A stretch of DNA of 13,757 nt from Bdellovibrio sp. CG10_big_fil_rev_8_21_14_0_10_47_8 (GTDB lineage: Bacteria; Bdellovibrionota; Bdellovibrionia; Bdellovibrionales; Bdellovibrionaceae): the NCBI GenBank assembly GCA_002773975.1, contig PEZR01000193.1, positions 4,474-18,230 on the forward strand, in the 5' to 3' direction. The translations under genes were made by a program, and so were the position numbers. Under the pieces are notes generated by a model that did not search any database, was not told the origin of the DNA, and worked only from the letters and a program-made list of their open reading frames with translations. Below, in pieces: positions 6,088-11,572 of the stretch. Position 1 is the first letter of the stretch; each line of letters begins with the position of its first letter.

Positions 6088-7080
6088 TCAGTTACCCGTT
6101 CCACTTCCGCTGGGGCTTTTCGGTTGCTGATTCCCAAATCCATTGTTGGGATTGAAACCGTTGTTCTGGTTAAAGCCATTGTTCGGGCTAAAACCATTGC
6201 CGCTATTTGTAGCGCCAGTCCCATTTTGTTGAGCCTGGGCTTGCTGGTTCAAGCTGTCTTGGTAGTCATTGTTGGGAAATCGAATTGGAACAACAATTTG
6301 CATGGATAGTTTTTTACTTTTTGCACCCTTGACCTCTTTTTCCACGGTCAAAGAAATCTCTACGGCATCAGGGAAGCGATTTTTGGTGATGGAGTCACTC
6401 TGTGTGGTATCCCAAGTGGTGCTCCAGTCCTGTTTACCTTTGCCGAAATACCGGAGCTTGAATTCGCTGACATTTTCAAGCAGAACTACGCCTTGGCCGC
6501 CCTTGGTGAGGTCCCCTTCAATGATATTCCCGCTCACGCGAATCAGGCACTGGGATTGGGCCTTCTGCCCAGGTTTGCGACAGGATTTTAGCAAATAGCC
6601 GACTTTGACAAAATCGGCTTGTTGATTGTCTTCGTGCAATCGGGAAGAGCTGAGTGTGGGGAAGTAAAGCGAGTTCTCTTTGCCGATAAATTGAGTGGTC
6701 GGGTCCACCCGATTTTCGGACTTTTTATTCAATGGATCATTAGGGTCATTGGGGTTATAGGCGCCAGCTGGGTTGAGTGTCGTCGTTGAACTTGCGCTTT
6801 TGCCAGTGGAGGTCTTTGTTTTGCTAAGCTCGATGCGTTTCTTTTTTGTCAGCTCTTTGAGCTCGGTCTCGAGATCCGAGTAATGAAAGGCGAGATTGAG
6901 GTCCCTCTCGATCACCTTGAGCGAGTCTCTAACTTGAGAGACTTCCTCGATTTGAGTCTGCAGCTTGCCCTTGGCTTTGATGGCTTGCTGAATACTTTGG
7001 CTCGACAAGACCGTCAGTGTGGCCATAATAACCAAAACAATCATGACTTCCAGAAGAGTGAGACCGCGACTGTTTTTCAT
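6088..7080 (-). CDS. gspJ: Minor pseudopilin GspJ
   Basis: GspJ belongs to the tip complex with GspI and GspK. The 330-residue precursor has a short leader, MKNSRG, cleaved by the prepilin peptidase after Gly6. The mature start LTLLEVMIVLVIMATL has Glu at +5, as in methylated pilins. The conserved helix continues to about residue 62 (QVRDSLKVIERDLNLAF), and the beta domain includes LLENVSEFKLRYFG (200-213) and RFPDAVEISLTVE (235-247). GspJ is usually about 200 residues. The extra length comes from a polar insert at about 85-128 (Ser/Thr-, Asn-, Pro- and Asp-rich) and a C-terminal Gln/Asn/Gly tail from about 278 with four NNGF-type repeats. Cys167 and Cys178 could form a disulfide. Its ATG overlaps the gspI stop as ATGA, so translation is coupled. 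Confidence 0.92.
   Translation of the reverse strand: MKNSRGLTLLEVMIVLVIMATLTVLSSQSIQQAIKAKGKLQTQIEEVSQVRDSLKVIERDLNLAFHYSDLETELKELTKKKRIELSKTKTSTGKSASSTTTLNPAGAYNPNDPNDPLNKKSENRVDPTTQFIGKENSLYFPTLSSSRLHEDNQQADFVKVGYLLKSCRKPGQKAQSQCLIRVSGNIIEGDLTKGGQGVVLLENVSEFKLRYFGKGKQDWSTTWDTTQSDSITKNRFPDAVEISLTVEKEVKGAKSKKLSMQIVVPIRFPNNDYQDSLNQQAQAQQNGTGATNSGNGFSPNNGFNQNNGFNPNNGFGNQQPKSPSGSGTGN
6136..6207 (-). repeat. Four 18-nt units encoding NxNNGF hexapeptides in GspJ
   Basis: Codons 292-315 of gspJ encode NSGNGF, SPNNGF, NQNNGF and NPNNGF in tandem. The DNA units differ at third positions (Gly as GGT, GGC and GGA; Phe as TTT and TTC) while the peptide stays similar. This suggests an old duplication held by selection on the protein and not a recent slippage event. 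Confidence 0.85.
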
Positions 7081-7598
7081 CCCGAAGGCATTCCCATCTG
7101 AATATCTTTGTCATAATCAATAAAGTAGGTGGTCACTGAATATTCGAGGGGTTTCCCTTTGTTGGGAGTTTTGTAGATAACTGTAACCGTGACCTCTTTG
7201 ATGGCTTTGGAAAGTCCTTCTGTGAGCTGTTTAACCACGCTCATGAGCAAGACATCGGCGCCCCCCTCTTGAGCAGTGAGAGTTGAGGAAATGTCCGGGA
7301 TTTCAAGTTTTTTACTTTTCATCTTCCAAGAGTACTGGGGATATTCCTGACCAAAGTCATCACTGCGTTCTTCCGGGATTTCATCCAATGATTTCCCCCG
7401 GTATTCAAGCTGGATGTCGGTGATTTTACGCTCGAGAAGAGCGGCGACTTCAAACTGTTGCTGGGTTTTACGGATACGAAGAAAACTTCCGCTCCATGAG
7501 TTGTTCAGGAGCAGCAATGCTGTTGCTAAGATCACCACGGCGAGAAGCGTTTCAATCAGTGTAAAACCCCGAATTTTGTTTTGAGGGCGTCTATTCAT
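7077..7598 (-). CDS. gspI: Minor pseudopilin GspI
   Basis: GspI forms the core of the pseudopilus tip with GspJ and GspK. I chose the ATG at 7598 (173 residues), which overlaps the gspH stop as ATGAATAG. A longer in-frame start at 7643 would add 15 residues lying entirely inside gspH. The leader MNRRPQNKIRG is basic and is cleaved after Gly11, before FTLIETLLAVVILATALLLL, with Glu at +5 and the typical hydrophobic helix. The helix extends through the conserved region FEVAALLERKITDIQLEYRG (49-68). The C-terminal half has two beta-strands, EVTVTVIYKT and LEYSVTTYFIDYD, typical of the pseudopilin sheet. At 173 residues it is longer than the usual 120-130. The gspJ start overlaps the gspI stop by 4 nt. 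Confidence 0.9.
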   Translation of the reverse strand: MNRRPQNKIRGFTLIETLLAVVILATALLLLNNSWSGSFLRIRKTQQQFEVAALLERKITDIQLEYRGKSLDEIPEERSDDFGQEYPQYSWKMKSKKLEIPDISSTLTAQEGGADVLLMSVVKQLTEGLSKAIKEVTVTVIYKTPNKGKPLEYSVTTYFIDYDKDIQMGMPSG

Positions 7599-8199
7599 CG
7601 TTGGCCTCTTTGAGAGAAATTCCGATCTCCAGAACATCGGCATGGCCAGTGATAGGATTCAAAACCAGAGACCATGTGAGTTTGTCCTTGTCCGTCAGTT
7701 GAATGACGGATCGTTCGACCAAACCTTCAGGGGAGAAATAAACATAGGCAGTTCCCTGGGTCGCCGGTTCTTTCATGGCCACCGTTTCGACGCTGCCAAA
7801 ATAGAGTCCTGAGGGGAGTTTTTTCTCGCCCTTAAAGGGCTTATTTGTTTTTTGGAACGCATCGGGTGGTCGATCTTTTTCATCCATTTTTTTTATATTT
7901 TCCAAGGTGGCCTCAGAGGGAACCAAGACAGAGCCAGAGGCATTCTCAACCCAATAAGCGTCATCGCCTTCACCCATACGAAGAGCAATTCGATAGGTCA
8001 TTCGTTTCATCCGGGCAAGATTACGGACCTCTCGGGACAAGGAAGCCATCTGGCGAACGACAGCTTTGATATTGTTTTGAGGGCTGCGAAACCGCGGGAT
8101 GCCAAAGGCGACAATGGCAGCAAAGATCGCTAGAACGATGAGGAGTTCGAAAAGGGTAAAGCCTTTACTGAAGGTCTTCAGACGAGATGTCTTTTCCAT
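7591..8199 (-). CDS. gspH: Minor pseudopilin GspH
   Basis: GspH is a minor pseudopilin just below the GspI-J-K tip that links it to the GspG shaft. I chose the ATG at 8199 (202 residues) because GGAG lies 6 nt upstream. In-frame ATGs at 8205 and 8223 are possible, but their spacing to a Shine-Dalgarno is poorer. The leader MEKTSRLKTFSKG ends at Gly13, followed by FTLFELLIVLAIFAAIVAFG with Glu at +5. The next part, IPRFRSPQNNIKAVVRQMASLSREVRNLARMKRMTYRI in character, is the GspH/FimT-type helix and first strand. The rest is a beta domain with strands such as AYVYFSPEGLVERSVIQL. The GspH call, as opposed to another minor pseudopilin, rests on the FimT-like pattern and its place after gspG. The gene overlaps gspG by 35 nt and gspI by 8 nt. 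Confidence 0.87.
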   Translation of the reverse strand: MEKTSRLKTFSKGFTLFELLIVLAIFAAIVAFGIPRFRSPQNNIKAVVRQMASLSREVRNLARMKRMTYRIALRMGEGDDAYWVENASGSVLVPSEATLENIKKMDEKDRPPDAFQKTNKPFKGEKKLPSGLYFGSVETVAMKEPATQGTAYVYFSPEGLVERSVIQLTDKDKLTWSLVLNPITGHADVLEIGISLKEANDE

Positions 8200-8569
8200 A
8201 TCCATCTCCGCCTTCACGACCATCTGAGCCCAAACTTTTTAGGACAAAAGAATTTCCTTCCATAGAGTACTGGAACTCACGTTGCCAAGCATCCTTCGGA
8301 GTTTTTTTGATATAGGATTCTGGCCCCCAGTTGCTGCAGCTGGCATCCGCTGTTACCAGACCTTCGAGACTTTCAGGGAACTTTCCGCAATCGGTAAAAT
8401 ACATATTCAGAGCTGTGATCACCTGACCAATGATGATTTTCGTTTCACCCACCTTGGACTTATCGATGTTGCCCGTGATCTTCGGGAGAAGAATGGCCAT
8501 CAAACTGCCGAGAATGGCCAGAACAATCAAAATTTCCATCAAAGTCATACCGCGGTTGTTTTTTGTCAT
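8165..8569 (-). CDS. gspG: Major pseudopilin GspG
   Basis: GspG polymerises into the periplasmic pseudopilus that drives folded substrates through the secretin. The 134-residue precursor has a 7-residue leader, MTKNNRG, then MTLMEILIVLAILGSLMAILLPKI with Glu at +5. Met at +1, not Phe, is tolerated by prepilin peptidases and seen in deltaproteobacterial GspG. The globular part carries the GspG signature (YFTDCGKFPESLEGLV at 57-72, NWGPESYIKKTPKDAWQREFQY at 80-101). It also carries the calcium-binding loop SLGSDGREGGDGYGKDI (112-128). Cys61 and Cys78 flank the variable loop and could form a disulfide that many GspG proteins lack. The length matches the family. The ATG has GGGAG 6 nt upstream, the best Shine-Dalgarno among the pseudopilin genes, and an 84-nt leader separates it from gspF, consistent with its need for higher expression. 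Confidence 0.97.
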   Translation of the reverse strand: MTKNNRGMTLMEILIVLAILGSLMAILLPKITGNIDKSKVGETKIIIGQVITALNMYFTDCGKFPESLEGLVTADASCSNWGPESYIKKTPKDAWQREFQYSMEGNSFVLKSLGSDGREGGDGYGKDISSEDLQ

Positions 8570-8653
8570 GATTCACTCCCTTGTTATCAAGATCTCTATT
8601 GTGAAGGATTTTCTCTCTCACGCATACCTTTGAAGCTTCGGGTCAAAAGATTT
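8570..8653 (-). other. 84-nt gap between gspF and gspG
   Basis: This is the longest non-coding stretch inside the operon and precedes the highly expressed subunit. It contains the 8-bp palindrome GAAGCTTC (8634-8641), flanked by near-complementary CTTTTGA and TCAAAG, which may form a weak imperfect hairpin. I see no good promoter: TTGACC is followed only by TATGCG at 14 nt. A role in mRNA processing or stability is possible but unproven. Confidence 0.4.
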
Positions 8654-9874
8654 CTAGATAGCGCTTGAGAGCTCAAACATGGGGATCATCACGGCGAACA
8701 CGATCACGCCGATAACTAGACCCATAATCACGAGAACAACTGGCCCCATCAGTCCTGTCATTCCTTCGAGCTTGTTTTTTACCTGAAAATCATAGGCATC
8801 TGAGACTTGGGTCAGCATATTCTCGAGATCGCCGGTTTTTTCTCCGATATTGACCATGTGAATAACAAGCGGCGGAAATTGTCCTGACTTTTTTAGAGGG
8901 CCGGCAATGGACTCACCCTCAGAGATATTGCTTCGAGCCTCTTCGATCGCGGCTGCAAGAATGTCATTATCAACGACATTTTTAACAATCTGCATGGCAT
9001 TGAGCATCGGGACGCCGCCATTGAGTAGGGTGGCCAAGGTGCGGGTGAAGCGAGAAACCGCCACTGTCCGGTTGACCTCTCCAAAAATGGGCATCTTCAA
9101 AGAAATCGCGTCCCATTTTTTTTTGCCGGCGGGAGTTTTTTTCCAGTTTCGAAACAAGACGGTCGTGACTACGGTAACGATCAAAAAAACATACCAGTAA
9201 TTCACCATGATTCCGCTGGTAGAAATCACCATCTCTGTGTACCAGGGAAGTTTGAGATTGGGGAATCCCTCGAAGACCACCACCATCTTTGGAATCACAA
9301 AGATAAACAAAAAGGTCAAAAGAGCCAGGGTGACGACTAACATTACGATCGGATAAGTGAGTGCACTTTTAACTTTGGAGCGGAGCTCGTTCTGGGACTC
9401 AGTAAATTCCGCCAATCGCGTGAGAATCAAATCTAGAGTGCCAGACATCTCCCCCGCTTCACAGAGCGTGACATAGATATTGTTAAAGATATTTGGATAT
9501 TTTCCCAGAGCCTTGTAAAACGGGGAGCCCTCGTTGACCATGTTTTTGCAGTCGGCAATGGCTTCCTGAAGGGCAGGGTGCTCCACTTGTTCGGAGACGG
9601 CCGTCAGCGCATCAACCAGGGGAATATTGGCTTTGATCAAAGTCGCCAACTGGCGAGTCATCAAGGATAGATCTTTGACGCCCACTTTTTTGGTATTCTG
9701 ACCGCGCTTTTTTTTCTGTCCAGCGGCGCTGACCTTTTTTTTGTCTTTTAAATCAACGACATATATTCGATCTTTTTTCAGCTTCATCCGCGCCGCGCGC
9801 AAATTTTCCGCATCCACCAACCCCTTGGTGTTTTTTCCGTCTTTGGTTAGGCCGCGGTATTCAAAGATCGGCAT
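8654..9874 (-). CDS. gspF: Type II secretion inner-membrane platform protein GspF
   Basis: GspF is the polytopic platform protein that contacts GspE and couples ATP hydrolysis to pseudopilin extraction from the inner membrane. At 406 residues it has the family length. An N-terminal segment (1-45) precedes a lysine-rich linker (about 44-68), then two T2SSF domains. The first has RQLATLIKANIPLVDAL (74-90) and CEAGEMSGTLDLILTRLAEF (138-157). The second has RFTRTLATLLNGGVPMLNAM (275-294) and VNIGEKTGDLENML (341-354). Predicted membrane segments are about 174-197, 222-242 and 377-400. The start at 9874 is 3 nt after the gspE stop (TAATTTATG) and has only a weak GGA upstream, so it is probably read by re-initiating ribosomes. 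Three lysine clusters are encoded by A8 or A9 runs. Confidence 0.96.
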   Translation of the reverse strand: MPIFEYRGLTKDGKNTKGLVDAENLRAARMKLKKDRIYVVDLKDKKKVSAAGQKKKRGQNTKKVGVKDLSLMTRQLATLIKANIPLVDALTAVSEQVEHPALQEAIADCKNMVNEGSPFYKALGKYPNIFNNIYVTLCEAGEMSGTLDLILTRLAEFTESQNELRSKVKSALTYPIVMLVVTLALLTFLFIFVIPKMVVVFEGFPNLKLPWYTEMVISTSGIMVNYWYVFLIVTVVTTVLFRNWKKTPAGKKKWDAISLKMPIFGEVNRTVAVSRFTRTLATLLNGGVPMLNAMQIVKNVVDNDILAAAIEEARSNISEGESIAGPLKKSGQFPPLVIHMVNIGEKTGDLENMLTQVSDAYDFQVKNKLEGMTGLMGPVVLVIMGLVIGVIVFAVMIPMFELSSAI

Positions 9875-9877
9875 AAA

Positions 9878-11569
9878 TTACAGATCCAGTTGGGTGTTAG
9901 ACACCAGTTCTTCAATGGTGGTAATTCCACTCAAAACCTTGAGTACGCCATGATCTCGGAAGGTTTTCATGCCTTCGCCAATCGCTGCTTTGCGAATCGT
10001 ATTCCCGTCTTTTCTCTGCATAACTAAAGACCGAATGTTATCCGTGATCACCATCAGTTCGCCGATAATCGTTCGGCCGATGTAGCCCTTTTGATTGCAT
10101 TGATTACAGCCAACGGCGCGGTGAATATTCGAGTTTTTAGCTTGTTCTCGAGTAATGCCTAGGGTTGTCAGCTGAAAATCGGTGGGTTCATAACGGGCTT
10201 TGCAGTGTGGACACAGAATTCTCACCAAACGTTGGGCGACAATTCCAATAATCGAGGTGGCAATCAGAAAAGGCTCCGCACCGATATCAATCAGACGCGG
10301 AAAGGCTCCGGCAGAGTCATTGGCGTGGATCGTGGAAAGAACCAGGTGACCTGTGAGAGAGGCATTGATCGCCAGTTCTGCCGTTTCCAAATCTCGAATC
10401 TCACCGACCATGATGATCTCAGGATCCTGCCGTAGGAAGGCGCGAAGGCCAGCCGCGAAAGTAAGGCCAATTTTATTGTTCACCTGAACCTGACCGATGC
10501 CATGAATTCGTTGTTCCACCGGATCTTCAACAGTGAGAATGTTGACATCCGGAGTGTTGAGCTTCATCAAGCAGCCATAGAGGGTCGTGGATTTTCCAGA
10601 CCCCGTGGGGCCGGTCACCAATAAAATTCCATAGGATCGTTGAACCAGCTGGTCGAGTGTGCGCAGGTTGTCGTCGGAAAATCCCAACTGTTCCAACTCG
10701 AGCACAACATTGGATCGATCTTGCAAACGCATGACGATGCGTTCGCCAAAAGCGGTGGGAACAATATTGACCCGGATATCGATATCTTTGCCGCCCACCT
10801 TCAGAGGAATTCGCCCATCCTGAGGCAATCTTTTTTCAGCGATGTTGAGGTTGGCCATGACTTTTAAGCGGGAAGTGATGGCATTTTGCAATTTTTTTGG
10901 TGGTTTATAGATATTGAATAAAATCCCGTCAATTCGAAGGCGAACGGACATTTCCTTTTCATAGGGTTCGATATGGATGTCCGAAGCTTTTTCTTTCACC
11001 GCGCGGAAGAGCAAAGAGTTCACCAGTTTAATGACTGGAGCGTCATCTTCCCCGGCTTCGAGAAGATCGATGATGGGATCATCCAGGTCATAGTCTTCTT
11101 CTTCGATATCATCGAGCCCAGCGAGATTCGCAGTGCTTTTCTCGTACACCTTATTGATGGCATCTTGAATTTTTGTTGAAGTTGCCACCAGCGGGCGAAT
11201 TCGTTTCCCAAAAATCACCCTCAAGTCATCCAAGGCCTTGAGATTGAGGGGGTTGGCAGTTAGGGCGGTGACAGAATCAGTTTCTTCTTTAAAAGGAAGA
11301 ATCGAGTTCTGTTTGGCATAATTGATGGGGATGTCGCGGATCAAATCGACGGAAATGTCGGCGACTGGAATATCTCGGATGAACTCCAAGCCCATTTCTT
11401 TGCATAGATCGGCGACCAAATCGTCTGCCGTCGAGAAGTCCTTCTCGGCCAGGGCTTCACCAATGGTGAGATCTCCGCGCAGACTTGGATTCTCAAGAAC
11501 AATTTTAATCTGCTCTTGATTCAGAGTCGTGCTGCGAGAAAGAATATTGGGAACATCCAGGGCTGCCAT
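9878..11569 (-). CDS. gspE: Type II secretion ATPase GspE
   Basis: GspE is the hexameric cytoplasmic ATPase that powers pseudopilus assembly; it docks on GspL and GspF. The 563-residue protein has the N-terminal GspE domain (about 20-145), including GLEFIRDIPVADISVDLIRDIP (60-81 region). An acidic linker follows (152-176), then the N2 domain and the motor domain. Motor motifs are Walker A GPTGSGKST (320-328), the Asp box LTVEDPVE (345-352), Walker B EIIMVGEIRD (384-393) and the His box GHLVLSTIHAND (407-418). A zinc-binding tetracysteine module, CPHC (453-456) and CNQC (488-491), is characteristic of GspE/PilB. All catalytic residues are present, so it should be active. The start at 11569 is 3 nt after the gspD stop, with AAGGA 11 nt upstream. 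Confidence 0.97.
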   Translation of the reverse strand: MAALDVPNILSRSTTLNQEQIKIVLENPSLRGDLTIGEALAEKDFSTADDLVADLCKEMGLEFIRDIPVADISVDLIRDIPINYAKQNSILPFKEETDSVTALTANPLNLKALDDLRVIFGKRIRPLVATSTKIQDAINKVYEKSTANLAGLDDIEEEDYDLDDPIIDLLEAGEDDAPVIKLVNSLLFRAVKEKASDIHIEPYEKEMSVRLRIDGILFNIYKPPKKLQNAITSRLKVMANLNIAEKRLPQDGRIPLKVGGKDIDIRVNIVPTAFGERIVMRLQDRSNVVLELEQLGFSDDNLRTLDQLVQRSYGILLVTGPTGSGKSTTLYGCLMKLNTPDVNILTVEDPVEQRIHGIGQVQVNNKIGLTFAAGLRAFLRQDPEIIMVGEIRDLETAELAINASLTGHLVLSTIHANDSAGAFPRLIDIGAEPFLIATSIIGIVAQRLVRILCPHCKARYEPTDFQLTTLGITREQAKNSNIHRAVGCNQCNQKGYIGRTIIGELMVITDNIRSLVMQRKDGNTIRKAAIGEGMKTFRDHGVLKVLSGITTIEELVSNTQLDL

Positions 11570-11572
11570 TGT

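Noticed and set aside
6087..6224. Longer gspK start at 6224
   Set aside because: It adds 46 residues fully inside the gspJ coding region, shares its codons with the NNGF repeat DNA, and would bury the prepilin leader.
7599..7643. Longer gspI start at 7643
   Set aside because: It adds 15 residues inside gspH; the ATG at 7598 gives a normal basic prepilin leader and the usual stop/start overlap.
8570..8653. Internal promoter for gspG
   Set aside because: The best pair is TTGACC with TATGCG at a 14-nt spacer, too short and too weak to call.
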